Below are positions 45,881 through 54,986 of a stretch of 64,000 nucleotides of DNA, in pieces. Each line of letters starts with the position of its first letter. The stretch's first letter is position 1. Both the position numbers and the translations under genes were made by a program. The notes beneath the pieces are model-generated. The model was given only the letters and a program-made list of their open reading frames with translations. It was not told the origin of the DNA and made no database searches. This DNA is from Rhizobium leguminosarum (GTDB lineage Bacteria > Pseudomonadota > Alphaproteobacteria > Rhizobiales > Rhizobiaceae): positions 3,160,001-3,224,000 of the forward strand of contig NZ_CP016286.1 in assembly GCF_001679785.1 (NCBI RefSeq). The letters are read 5' to 3'.

Positions 45881-47560
45881 TCAACCGTGAAATTGTCCAT
45901 CAATGAAAAATGCCGCAGGCGCGCATGGCAAATGCCGTTCGGAACTCGACATCAGCAGAAGACGGTTGATGGTATTGTCCTGGATGCCTCCAACCGGGAA
46001 GGCACACAAAAGCCGAGCCTCCTTGACTGCAACACCCGACTTTCGAAGTGCAGCTTGAGCCAGCGACTGCACGCGACAGAAACGGGCGGCAAGATGTCCC
46101 TCAAAGTTCGGCTTGCGTTCCCCACCGCCGAGCTTGGAAAGATAGCCAAAGACCTCCCCCATCAGTGTGGGATATACGGACAGAGTTGGCTCAAACGCCA
46201 ATGCCTGGATCTCCTCGACGTTCTGCGGGAACGCAAATTTCGACGCTTCGATCTTGCTCGCCAGCGCGCGAAGAGCAGTATCAGGCTGCCAGGACATGGC
46301 TCGCTTAATCTCGTTCCACCGAACAACGTCATCAGTAACGATGCAGGCGCCAGTAGCTTGCGCCAAATACATGGTCATTTCAAAATTGGGTGCCAGCTTC
46401 GCTAGGTGAAACTGCTCACTGTTCTCACCCATCGCCGATCCATCCTCTTGCAAAACGGCCAGCGGGTCGTTCTCCTTTAACCTCTCGATCCCGAGTAAAA
46501 CTTCTCTCAAATGTTCGTCGTCAAGTTCTGTAGTTTTTTTGAGAATATTGAGCAAAACATCGCGCGGGGCAGACATCAACCCTCGAGCGCTGTCTTCCTT
46601 CAAGAGTTCTCGCGTGGGAGCATCTTTCAGAAGATCTTTATTTATCCAAGTCGAGCGAGCCTGAGCCATCCCGTGCATCTGATCGCGCAGGTGAAGATCA
46701 AAATTGCAAGGGTCAGGGACTAAATTAACCGTACCCTGCTCAATCAGAGGCATCAATGTAAGAAAGAACACGACGCTTTTGAGAAACTCCTGGCGATATG
46801 CGCTTGGGTTTTTGACGGGATTGAATTTCTCATTAAGCGCGGAGGGGTGGAGAAATGGATGTTGGATGATCAATTCACCGAAGTAGAGCGAGGCGCCAAG
46901 TGCAAATTTGGTGATCATCGAAGGATGAATGGAACCCGTATAGATAGCTCTAGGTCTTCCATCTGGCTTTGGCAGCAGTTGGAACAAGTCAGTTTCCAGC
47001 GGCCACAAGCCTTCATAGAGTTGGTAGATATTGCTGATTTTTTCATCGGTAAGTTCGCGTCGAACGGTGATCCAGTCCTTTCGTTGGTCGAGACCCAGCA
47101 CCTTCGCCACCGCGTTGAAAAACATCAGATTGCGCTCGCGAATGCTGACCTCTGTCCATGATGAACGAAGCGCTGCTGGCACTGATTTACAACATTTCTT
47201 GAAGGATAGTCCTGAACCGCATCCGCAAAGGTCTCGATCCCTCAGTGGCTCTTTCGGCAGCTTCTTTTTTAAAAACTCCCGTTCCTTTTCGGTTCGTCCG
47301 AATGCATCCTGATAGTAGGTGCGGCCATCCTCGAAACTAGCATACATTTCGCCGCCAAAACGCCAGAGATCATCCCTCGGCGGTAGAAATATTTCGTATA
47401 AGTCCTTCCAGGTCTCAGCAACCGTTTTCTCAGGGTAAAGCCACTCCCTGCTGCCGGCCGCAATATAGCGACGCGCACGTGCTTTCAGTACATAATTGAC
47501 CTTACCGACATCGGCGTTGGAAAGTTTCCGCTTGCGAATAATCGCATCGGTTCGAACCAT
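45881..47560 (-). pseudogene. 3' part of a DUF4238-SEC-C gene interrupted by an IS element
   Basis: A 559-codon open frame. Near residue 112-125 is a SEC-C zinc-binding motif, LCGCGSGLSFKKCCK (Cys-x-Cys-x8-Cys-Cys). Before it, VNYVLKARARRYIAAGSREWLYPEK resembles the C-terminal end of DUF4238 proteins. The 430 residues after the motif match nothing that I know. The frame is open upstream of the ATG as far as the CTAG target duplication at 47604-47607, and joining it to the frame at 49248 restores one continuous gene, see the separate finding. The ATG at 47560 may still produce a truncated protein, but it has no clear ribosome site. Base composition is lower in GC than the surrounding core genes. 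Confidence 0.85.
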
Positions 47561-47607
47561 CGAATTGCGAAAATTACGGGCGAAAGTTCGCTTTTCGAGC
47601 GCACTAG

Positions 47608-49245
47608 CCCGCTTTTCTCACAGCGTCTCTGGTATTGATTGGGTGCGCTGTCGGCTGGCGTTGCGTGCACACCGAGGACGCGGGCGGCCGTCGCCGCGAT
47701 GTTGGGCGTTTTGTCTGGTCCGGCGATGTATCCTCTGTCGTTGGCGGGAAGGGCTCGGGTCCGGCGGCATCATCGGGCCGCGGCGCATATTCGGGCGTGA
47801 GCCAGGGCAAATTCCTCGGCATATGGGCAGGCCGAAGCCATCGCCACCTTGATGCGGCGGACGGAGATGCGGACCTGGGCGCCGATCTTCAAGAGCTTCA
47901 ATCGGATCGTGCCGCAGGTGGCATCGGCAAGGCGGCTACCGGTGAGGCCGAGGCGGCGTAGCGCACAGATCAGCACATAGGCCAAGGATGCAAACCAGAG
48001 CCGCAACTGATTGGCGCGCATGGTGTGGGCGCTGGTGCGGTCGGCATAGAGATCGAGCTGGCATTCCTTGATGCGGTTCTCCATATCGCCACGGGCGCAG
48101 TAAAGCTCCTCGTAAAGCGGTTGTGCCGCCCAGTATTCCGGTTCCAGCGAGGTGACGATGAAGCGCGGATTGGCCCCCGCCATCGTCCATTCGGCCTTGG
48201 CCACCACCCGCCGCCGGCATGACCAGCTGCCCTTCGTCGACCACAGGAAGTCGCGGAAGACGCGGGCAGCCTGGCCGCTTGCCTTGGCCGCAAGGCTCGC
48301 TTCCTCCAGGGCCTCGGCGATCTTCTCTTCCAACCGCTTGTTGCGGGCAAGGCCAAAGACATAGTCGACGCCGTTTGCCTCGCACCAGTCCATCAGTTCG
48401 TCGCGGGCAAAGCCGGAATCGGCCCGCAGGATGATGCGGACGTTGGGCCAGCGCGCGCGGATCTGCTTGACGATCCGCCCGACCTCCTCGACCGCGCCGG
48501 CGCTGGCGTCGATATTGGAGCGTCGCAGCTTGGCCGAAAGCAGATGCCGGCCGCAAAAGATGTAGAGCGGCAAATAGCAATAGCCGTCATAATAGCCGTG
48601 GAAGAACCGCCCTTCCTGATGGCCGTGCAGCGGATCGTCGGTGGCGTCGAGATCGAGCACGATCTCCTCCGGCGGCCTGTCGTGTGCGTCCACGAACAGC
48701 TCCACGAATAGCGCTTCCAGCGCCCCTGCGTCATAGGCGATCTTATGATAGCGCGTCGGCGCGCCGGGGCGGCCGTGCTCCAGCCGGTTCAACGTGGATT
48801 TGCCGGCAAGCACCGCACAGTCTTGTCGCTTCGGCGTCAGCCGCTCCGACAGCAGCGCAAGTACCGGGTCGTGGCGCAGCGTGTCGTGATCGTCGACATC
48901 CTCATAGCCCAGCGCGATCGCTGCAATGCGCTGCCCGACCAGCGTGCGCATGCTGTGGACCGTGCACTTGCGATCGCGGCCATCAATGAAGCAGCCGGCC
49001 ACCCGGTCGAATAGCCCGATGGCCCCATCGACGTGGCGAAGCAGCAGCGCACCGGCATCCGAGGTGATCGCGCCGCCGTCAAAACCAGCGATAACTTTGT
49101 GGCCGTCGAAGCCTTCAAATCCGAACTGCGCGGAGATACAGTGTGTTTGCATCGGGCCTCCGTAAGGAATCTGGTAAGCCTTTGTCGCAAAAGCAGTTTC
49201 TCAGATTCGCAGGCCCGATGCACCCTTTACTTTGAGAGATTCAGG
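47608..49245 (-). mobile_element. IS1380-family insertion sequence, 1638 bp
   Basis: Its ends are the imperfect inverted repeats CCCGCTTTTCTCACAG (47608-47623) and, read inward from the right, CCTGAATCTCTCAAAG (49230-49245), 11 of 16 identical. A four-base direct repeat, CTAG, flanks it at 47604-47607 and 49246-49249, which is the expected target duplication. It carries one transposase gene on the minus strand. It has split the DUF4238-SEC-C gene. Both ends and the transposase look intact, so it could still move. Confidence 0.9.
47770..49152 (-). CDS. IS1380-family transposase
   Basis: A 460-residue DDE transposase. Its N-terminus (FDGHKVIAGFDGGAITSDAGALLLR) and the catalytic blocks, VLDLDATDDPLHGHQEG (first Asp), ILRADSGFARDELMDWCE (second Asp) and YCARGDMENRIKECQLDL (Glu), are classic for the IS1380/IS4-like group. 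The ribosome site GGAGG precedes the ATG. The gene fills most of the element, leaving about 90 bases after the right inverted repeat and 160 before the left one. No frameshift or stop is visible. Confidence 0.95.
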   Translation of the reverse strand: MQTHCISAQFGFEGFDGHKVIAGFDGGAITSDAGALLLRHVDGAIGLFDRVAGCFIDGRDRKCTVHSMRTLVGQRIAAIALGYEDVDDHDTLRHDPVLALLSERLTPKRQDCAVLAGKSTLNRLEHGRPGAPTRYHKIAYDAGALEALFVELFVDAHDRPPEEIVLDLDATDDPLHGHQEGRFFHGYYDGYCYLPLYIFCGRHLLSAKLRRSNIDASAGAVEEVGRIVKQIRARWPNVRIILRADSGFARDELMDWCEANGVDYVFGLARNKRLEEKIAEALEEASLAAKASGQAARVFRDFLWSTKGSWSCRRRVVAKAEWTMAGANPRFIVTSLEPEYWAAQPLYEELYCARGDMENRIKECQLDLYADRTSAHTMRANQLRLWFASLAYVLICALRRLGLTGSRLADATCGTIRLKLLKIGAQVRISVRRIKVAMASACPYAEEFALAHARICAAAR

Positions 49246-49940
49246 CTAGTGGAGGGGTCCTGCGCATATTCGAGATTTGTGAGGATGAGGCAGAAATCTC
49301 GGGAGAGCGGAAAAATCGTTTGCGAAGCTTTTAGAGCGATCGAGGGGTCGAGCGGATACGCGCATTTTGAAGATTGAGGTGGTGCTGCATGATTATAAAT
49401 CGTTACCGGGTGGTCGCTGACGATGAATTTTATGTCTGCGTCTTCTGCAGAAATGATCTCGCGCACTCCTTCGGCCCAAATCGTGCAATGCATCATACGA
49501 ATGCCCTGCATCTCAAGCATCAACTGATTCTGGGTGAGCTTAGGATATTGCGTCCTTAGCCATTCCAGACCTTTGGGCGTTCGAATTTTCTGGATATCAA
49601 TATATTCGAAGAGGGTTTGGAAGTGCCGATGCCATTCGACCGGATCGGCTTCGGCAAAGGCCTTAACAGCTTTCGATCCTCTCACGTCAACGCTGCCGAA
49701 TAGGTGACGCTCGATCTCGTCGTTTACCGATGTTCCGAAGAACGTCGAATATAGGTCCGTTTGGTAAAATGCGCCCGTTGTATATCTGTCGAATAAAGCC
49801 CGTTCTGTAATAATCCGGCCGTCGTCAAGAACTTTTCGAGGTGGCGTTAGATCGAGATAGGCCAGCGTGCTCTTGCCGGGCTCGAAGAACCTTCTTTGGT
49901 ACCACTGTGGCACATAGTGGTTGTCTCTAGTCTCAGACAT
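49227..49940 (-). pseudogene. 5' part of the DUF4238-SEC-C gene, cut by the IS
   Basis: The frame begins MSETRDNHYVPQWYQRRF, the DUF4238 N-terminal signature (Asn-His-Tyr-Val-Pro-x-x-Tyr), and continues for 231 authentic codons to the CTAG target at 49246-49249. The last six residues before the stop (SLNLSK) come from the IS end. In the middle, SDHPVTIYN and SQTIFPLSRDFCLILTN resemble conserved blocks of this family. There is no strong ribosome site at the ATG. The function of DUF4238 proteins is not established; they turn up in accessory regions of many bacteria. Confidence 0.88.
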
Positions 49941-50451
49941 TCGATAATGTTTGCAGCATTGCCCTGGCTATACGCAATATCAGCAAATGATTTTCCCCGG
50001 CTATTACTACAGCAGCGTCGTTTCAGGCACCCGTCGATAGCCGCCAACGGTGAGCCTTTTCTTCGCGCATCTTCATTGCGATGCCAGTACGCCTTCGATC
50101 TCGCGCCAACCCGGATCGGAGCGGTTACGCGATGGCTGAACATGAGACCAATGACACAAACCCTTTATCAAACAACTGAAGCGTGTGATGGAGGATTTAA
50201 AGGCGGGGCGTGACCACTAATCCGACATCAGCAAACTTTTAAAATAGTCCGGCTGAGCAGACGAATGCGGGAAAGTATCGCATCAAATCAAAGGGCGTCT
50301 TTAGGGCCGATACATGTTGCATTCCATGTTGCGTGGCTTTGCCGTCGCTGCCCGAAAATCAGCGGAAATTGCCCGCAACACGACGCACAAGACCAAGCGC
50401 AGGACTTGCCACAAAAGACCGTCTAACCATTTGTTCTTATCGGATTTTGAC
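49941..50451. other. 510-base gap between the DUF4238 gene and tRNA-Met
   Basis: No convincing gene. Open frames on both strands have no ribosome site and no recognisable motif. The part next to the tRNA 3' end (50280-50450) is where an integrated element's attachment site and integrase would lie; I see neither an integrase nor a second copy of the tRNA 3' end within the window. Confidence 0.4.
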
Positions 50452-50528
50452 TGGTAGCGGAGGAGGGATTTGAACCCCCGACACAAGGATTATGATTCCT
50501 CTGCTCTGACCTACTGAGCTACTCCGCC
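50452..50528 (-). tRNA. tRNA-Met (anticodon CAT, elongator type)
   Basis: The 77-base minus-strand sequence folds into a full cloverleaf: acceptor arm GGCGGAG/CTCCGCT, D arm after TAGCTC, anticodon arm GAGGA-ATCATAA-TCCTT with the anticodon CAT, T arm GGGGG-TTCAAAT-CCCTC, and an encoded CCA. The lack of three G-C pairs in the anticodon stem and the paired first base (G-T) mark the elongator rather than the initiator. Its 3' end faces the accessory stretch. Confidence 0.95.
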
Positions 50529-50663
50529 ACTGGTCAACGATACCCGCTCGCGAAGCGATGCCGGTTCGTGGGATGAGCGGCTTATAAGGTGCGCTTCGGC
50601 TTTGTGTCAAGCGCATGATCGAGAAAAACGGTGGGCTTTACCGCCTCCCGTTTCCGATGGGTT

Positions 50664-51863
50664 TCAGGCGGCGACGGGGCTGGCCAAAAGGGCCTTCAGG
50701 CAGGCTTCCGCCGAAGGTTCGCGCTCGGAGCGTTCGATGAAACCGCCACCGAAGACGCGGGCGTTGTCGCCGGGCGCCGAATAAAGCGCGCAGGCTTGGC
50801 CGGGCGCGATGCCCGCCTCGCCGACCGTCAGGTCGACATAGGTGCCGGTTGCTTTGACATGCAGCACGGCAGGCGCCGGCGCGCGCGTCGAGCGGACTTT
50901 GGCGTAACAGGCAAAGCCCTTGCCGGAGGCGGCTTCCTGAAGTGTTTCGTCGCCCAGCCAGTTGACGTCACGCAGGTAGACGCGGTGTGTCTCCAGCGCC
51001 TCCTTCGGTCCGACGATGACGCGGCGCGAGCGGGCGTCGAGAAAGACAACATAGAGCGGCTCGCCGGTGGCGATGCCTATGCCGCGGCGCTGACCGATCG
51101 TGAAGTGCAGGATGCCCTCATGGGTGCCGAGCACGCGGCCATCGAGATGGACGATTTCGCCGGCGAGCGCCGCATTCGGCTTCAGCTTGGTGATGACGTC
51201 GGAATATTTGCCCTGCGGCACGAAGCAGATGTCCTGGCTGTCGGCCTTCTTGGCGACGACGAGGCCCATTTCTTCGGCCAGCCTGCGGGTCTCGGCCTTC
51301 GGCAGGCCGCCCAGCGGAAAGCGGAGATAATCGATTTGTTCCTGCGTCGTGGCAAAGAGGAAATAGCTCTGGTCGCGGTCGGCATCGGCCGGGCGGAAAA
51401 GCGCGCGGCGGCCGGGATTGTCCGGCGAAGGATTCCGTCCCGAGCGGATATAGTGGCCGGTCGCCAGCGCATCGGCGCCAAGCTCTTTGGCAGTCGCCAA
51501 AAGATCGGCGAATTTGACGGTCTGGTTACAGGAAACACAAGGGATCGGCGTTTCGCCCGCCACATAGCTTTCGGCGAAGGGATTGATGACAGTCTCGCGA
51601 AAACGCTTTTCGTAATCGAGCACGTAATGCGGAATGCCGAGCGTTTCGCAGACACGGCGCGCATCGTCGATATCCTGGCCGGCGCAGCAGGAGCCGGCGC
51701 GGTGCACGGCGGCGCCATGATCGTAAAGCTGCAGCGTAATGCCGAGCACATCGTAACCCTGCTGTTTGAGAAGGCCGGCCACGACGGATGAATCGACGCC
51801 GCCCGACATGGCGACGACGACACGGGTCTCTTCCGGCTGCTTGTCAAAATCCAGTGTGTTCAA
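50664..51863 (-). CDS. mnmA: tRNA-specific 2-thiouridylase
   Basis: MnmA puts sulfur on uridine 34 of tRNA-Lys, -Glu and -Gln. The 399 residues have the PP-loop [14 protein letters not shown] (about 20-33), the first catalytic Cys in [14 protein letters not shown] (about 105-118), the second in [13 protein letters not shown] (about 210), and the family blocks HYIRSGRN and [12 protein letters not shown] chose the TTG at 51863, giving the N-terminus MNTLDFDK known for rhizobial MnmA; upstream frame lacks other family residues. It lies 136 bases from the tRNA-Met gene. Confidence 0.93.
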   Translation of the reverse strand: MNTLDFDKQPEETRVVVAMSGGVDSSVVAGLLKQQGYDVLGITLQLYDHGAAVHRAGSCCAGQDIDDARRVCETLGIPHYVLDYEKRFRETVINPFAESYVAGETPIPCVSCNQTVKFADLLATAKELGADALATGHYIRSGRNPSPDNPGRRALFRPADADRDQSYFLFATTQEQIDYLRFPLGGLPKAETRRLAEEMGLVVAKKADSQDICFVPQGKYSDVITKLKPNAALAGEIVHLDGRVLGTHEGILHFTIGQRRGIGIATGEPLYVVFLDARSRRVIVGPKEALETHRVYLRDVNWLGDETLQEAASGKGFACYAKVRSTRAPAPAVLHVKATGTYVDLTVGEAGIAPGQACALYSAPGDNARVFGGGFIERSEREPSAEACLKALLASPVAA

Positions 51864-52080
51864 CGATGGTGCCAATTCTGCGCGGTCACGATCCGCCCTT
51901 GCGCTGCAATTGCGGCGGATTGCTGATCTCCGGCGGGATCGGCCGCCGTCTCTCGATGAGGCACCGATATAGAAAGGATTGTCCCTGGACGCAAGGGGCG
52001 GTCTTCGGCGTCTGAGTGTTTCGCATTCCCGCACAAAGAAAGGCGCAGCCGAAGCCGCGCCTTGGAAGCGGGGGTGCGGC

Positions 52081-52182
52081 TCAAGTGCCGATCAGCTTGT
52101 TGCAGGCGAATGCGATGCCCGGATTGGCGATGATGGTGGTTACGAGCGCCAGTCCGATCGTCGAGAATGAAAAGCGTTTCAT
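52081..52182 (-). CDS. Small predicted exported peptide, 33 residues
   Basis: A good ribosome site (AAAGGAGA) lies eight bases before the ATG at 52182; another ATG is two codons upstream but too near the site. The peptide starts [20 protein letters not shown] and ends [13 protein letters not shown], so it consists of a signal-peptide-like helix, an Ala-x-Ala site and one Cys. Family unknown. It is below the size that gene finders usually report. Confidence 0.6.
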   Translation of the reverse strand: MKRFSFSTIGLALVTTIIANPGIAFACNKLIGT

Positions 52183-52311
52183 AGACATTCTCCTTTCCAG
52201 CCCGCGACAATTATGCCGCTTCGGCCGCCTTTCTCAAAATAACGAATGCTTGATGGCATCAGGCGGCATGCCTCACCCACACGGCTGATCCCTGCTGCCG
52301 CACAAGCGCTT

Positions 52312-54396
52312 CTATCTGCGTGACCAAACGGCCTTCAGCGCGCGGCCGTAGATCAGCGCCTCCGCCTCGTGCTGCGGCATCGGCCGGCCGAGCAGATAAC
52401 CCTGCACCTCACTGAAACCTTCGGCGCGCAGCTTCTGCAACTGCTCCTCCGTCTCGATCCCTTCGGCCAGCGTCGTCGCATTGAAGCCGGAGCCGATGCC
52501 GACGACGGCACGCACGATGGCGAGATTGCCCGCATCCGTCTCGATGCCCGAAACGAAGCTGCGGTCGAGCTTGATCTTGTCGAAGGGGAAGGACCGGAGA
52601 TAGCTCAGCGACGAATAGCCGGTACCGAAATCGTCGATGGCGATGCGGACGCCGAGCGCCTTCAATGCGCGCAGCCGCGGCAGGCTTTGATCGGCATCGG
52701 TCAGGAATACGGACTCGGTGATCTCGATTTCAAGCCGGTCGGCATTGAGGCCCGTCTCGTCGAGCGCCGCGACCACGGTCGAAAGCAGGCTCGCATGCCG
52801 AAACTGGCTGACGGAGAGATTGACGGCGATCCTCAGATGGGCGGGCCAGCCGGCAGCCGTGCGGCAAGCTTCCCGGATCACCCAGTCGCCGATCGGCACG
52901 ATAAGGCCGGTTTCCTCGGCGAGCGGAATGAATTCCATCGGCGCCACCAGCCCGCGCCTGGGATGGCGCCAGCGGATCAGCGCCTCGAAGCCGCCGATGC
53001 CGTCATTGTCGAGCTGCACGATCGGCTGGTAATGCAGCTCGAACTGGCGCTTCTCCAGCGCTTCCCACAGCTCGGCGGTCATCACGTGCCGGCGCTCGGC
53101 GGCAAGCCGCATTTCCGTCTCGTAGAAACGATAGGTCGAGCGTCCGCTCTCCTTGGCGGCATAGAGCGCCAGATCCGCGTGCCGCATCAGCACATCCGCG
53201 TCGCCGGCATGGTCGGGCGCCAAGGCGATGCCGATACTGCAGGTGACATGCTCCCGGGCGCCGTCGAGATCGAAGGCACGGCTCAGCGCCTTGAGCAGCC
53301 GCTGCGCAAAACGTCCGGCCCGCTCCGATCCGTCGAGCTCCAGCACGACGGCGAATTCATCGCCGCCGAGACGGGCGACGAGATCGCCCTCCTCCGCCAG
53401 CTGCAGCAGCCGCTCCGACACCTGGCAAAGCAGCGCGTCGCCGGCGGCATGTCCCTTGCTGTCGTTGATATGCTTGAAGTGATCGACGTCGATATAAAGC
53501 AGCGCGATCGGGCTATCGGTGGTCGCTTCGACCGCCCGCTGGTTGATACGCCTGGAAAATGCCGCCCGGTTCGGCAGGCCTGTGAGCGAATCATGCATGG
53601 CGAGATGGGCAAGCTTTGCCTCGACGGTGCGCTCCTCCGTCACGTCCTGCGAGATGCCGAGCAGATAACGCGGCGCATGGCCCTCCGGCGTCGGCAGGGC
53701 GCGTTTGACGGTGCGCAGGATGCGCGGCACGCCATCGGCGCGCAGCATCGTCTCCTCGAAGCTGATTGCCGCATTGGTTTCGAAGGCCCGGCGATCCTGC
53801 TCGCGGAAGGCGTCTGTCTGGCTGGGAGGAAACAGCGCCCGGTCGGTTCGGCCGACCACGTGCTCCGCCCTCATGTCGACGATGTCGCCGCAGGCCTCGT
53901 TGAAAAGCACGTAAAGTCCGTCCGCTTCCATGTCCTTGACGAAGACGCCGACCGGCAGGTTGTCGACGATGCTGTCGAGAAGCGAGCGGGTATCGCTGAT
54001 CTGGCGTCTGGCGGCGTTGACCTCGGTGCGATCCTGCACGATTGCCAGGATTGCGGCCCGACCCTCGAAACGCACTTCTCGGCCATAGGTCAGCACTTCG
54101 AAGGTCTCGCCGCTCGCCTTGAGGTGAACCCAGCGTTCCGCCTTTTCCATGTCGGTACGGCCGCTGATGGCGTCGATCATCCTCTCCCGCTCATGCTCCG
54201 GGCGGATATCCAGAACCGTCATGCGCTGGTATTCGTCCGCGCCGTAGCCGTAAAGTGCTGCCGCCGCTTCGTTGACGATGAGAAAGCGCAGCGTTACCGG
54301 ATCATAGACCCACATCGGCGACGGATGCGTTGCAAACAATGACCGGAAGTCGTCGTTTGGTGCTTCGGTCTGCTCGGTCTTCTGCAAGGGGGCCAT
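52312..54396 (-). CDS. PAS-PAS-GGDEF-EAL sensory protein (cyclic di-GMP)
   Basis: A 694-residue soluble protein. PAS 1 lies at about 15-130 (HPSPMWVYDPVTLRFLIVNEAAAALYGY), PAS 2 at about 140-258 (IVDNLPVGVFVKDMEADGLYVLFNEACGDI), GGDEF at about 270-425 (LARLGGDEFAVV, intact; the RxxD inhibitory site is absent), and EAL at about 445-690 (FEALIRWRHP, NLSVSQF, LEIEITES, AIDDFGTGYSSLSYL, KIKLDRSFV, AEGIETEEQL, QGYLLGRPMP, complete). It may make or break cyclic di-GMP in response to a small ligand or redox signal. I chose the ATG at 54396; the longer start adds an unlikely basic stretch. Confidence 0.92.
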   Translation of the reverse strand: MAPLQKTEQTEAPNDDFRSLFATHPSPMWVYDPVTLRFLIVNEAAAALYGYGADEYQRMTVLDIRPEHERERMIDAISGRTDMEKAERWVHLKASGETFEVLTYGREVRFEGRAAILAIVQDRTEVNAARRQISDTRSLLDSIVDNLPVGVFVKDMEADGLYVLFNEACGDIVDMRAEHVVGRTDRALFPPSQTDAFREQDRRAFETNAAISFEETMLRADGVPRILRTVKRALPTPEGHAPRYLLGISQDVTEERTVEAKLAHLAMHDSLTGLPNRAAFSRRINQRAVEATTDSPIALLYIDVDHFKHINDSKGHAAGDALLCQVSERLLQLAEEGDLVARLGGDEFAVVLELDGSERAGRFAQRLLKALSRAFDLDGAREHVTCSIGIALAPDHAGDADVLMRHADLALYAAKESGRSTYRFYETEMRLAAERRHVMTAELWEALEKRQFELHYQPIVQLDNDGIGGFEALIRWRHPRRGLVAPMEFIPLAEETGLIVPIGDWVIREACRTAAGWPAHLRIAVNLSVSQFRHASLLSTVVAALDETGLNADRLEIEITESVFLTDADQSLPRLRALKALGVRIAIDDFGTGYSSLSYLRSFPFDKIKLDRSFVSGIETDAGNLAIVRAVVGIGSGFNATTLAEGIETEEQLQKLRAEGFSEVQGYLLGRPMPQHEAEALIYGRALKAVWSRR

Positions 54397-54628
54397 GGAA
54401 CTTCGCGCGCGGTTGATGCCGATGCCAGGGATATATCGAGAAAACTTAAATAAAATCAGAATCATACACAGGGTTAAACTTTAGGCTTTCGCCCTCAGAA
54501 TGTGCAAAAGCGGCGGTTTGCCATCGCGATCTCGGGCCTCGATAAAATATTTGAGGCACCATGGAACAATTCCCTCGATCGTGCGTTCTTGGGCATCGAA
54601 GTCGCAATCGAATTGCTGAGGAGGGTTC

Positions 54629-54895
54629 ATGGGCAGGTTCGGCACGACGACGGATTACAGCAGGATCAGACACTGGATCGAGGAGCGCGGCGGCCATCCC
54701 GCCCGCATCAAGGACGCAAGCGATAGCGAAACCGTCCGCGTCGATTTTTCCTCTGAAACGCAGGAAGAGATTTCCTGGGACGAATTCTTCCAAGGCCTCG
54801 ACGGCAGCAGGCTCGCCTTCCTTCACCGCACCAAGGCTGAAGACGATGTCGCCCGTTTCGGCAAAATTCTCCGCCGGAAACGCCGGCACCACTAA
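54629..54895 (+). CDS. Conserved hypothetical protein, 88 residues
   Basis: The ribosome site GAGGAGGGTTC precedes the ATG. The product starts MGRFGTTTDYSRIRHWIEE and has a short two-helix, beta-hairpin look with many charged residues (RVDFSSETQEEISWDEFF) and ends in a basic tail, RRKRRHH. I believe similar proteins occur in other Rhizobiales, but I cannot name a family or function. It is followed by a terminator shared with serA on the other strand. Confidence 0.8.
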   Translation: MGRFGTTTDYSRIRHWIEERGGHPARIKDASDSETVRVDFSSETQEEISWDEFFQGLDGSRLAFLHRTKAEDDVARFGKILRRKRRHH

Positions 54896-54917
54896 ATTTA
54901 TTGGTTGCTGACACGGA

Positions 54918-54953
54918 AAAAAACCGGCGCCGTTTTCCCGCGCCGGGTTTTTC
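54918..54953. terminator. Bidirectional rho-independent terminator between the 88-residue gene and serA
   Basis: AAACCGGCGC and GCGCCGGGTTT (one mismatch) enclose CGTTTTCCC, with a run of A before and of T after, so it can end transcription from both directions. Confidence 0.8.
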
Positions 54954-54986
54954 GTTCTTCCTTGATCGAGATCCTGAGAAGGAAAC

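Noticed and set aside
49896..50213. 105-codon plus-strand frame between the DUF4238 gene and the tRNA
   Set aside because: No ribosome site, no motif, and an overlapping frame on the other strand is equally open; likely non-coding.
52369..54342. 657-codon plus-strand frame opposite the PAS-GGDEF-EAL gene
   Set aside because: Same reasoning: no start signals and no recognisable domain, while all GGDEF and EAL motifs are on the minus strand.
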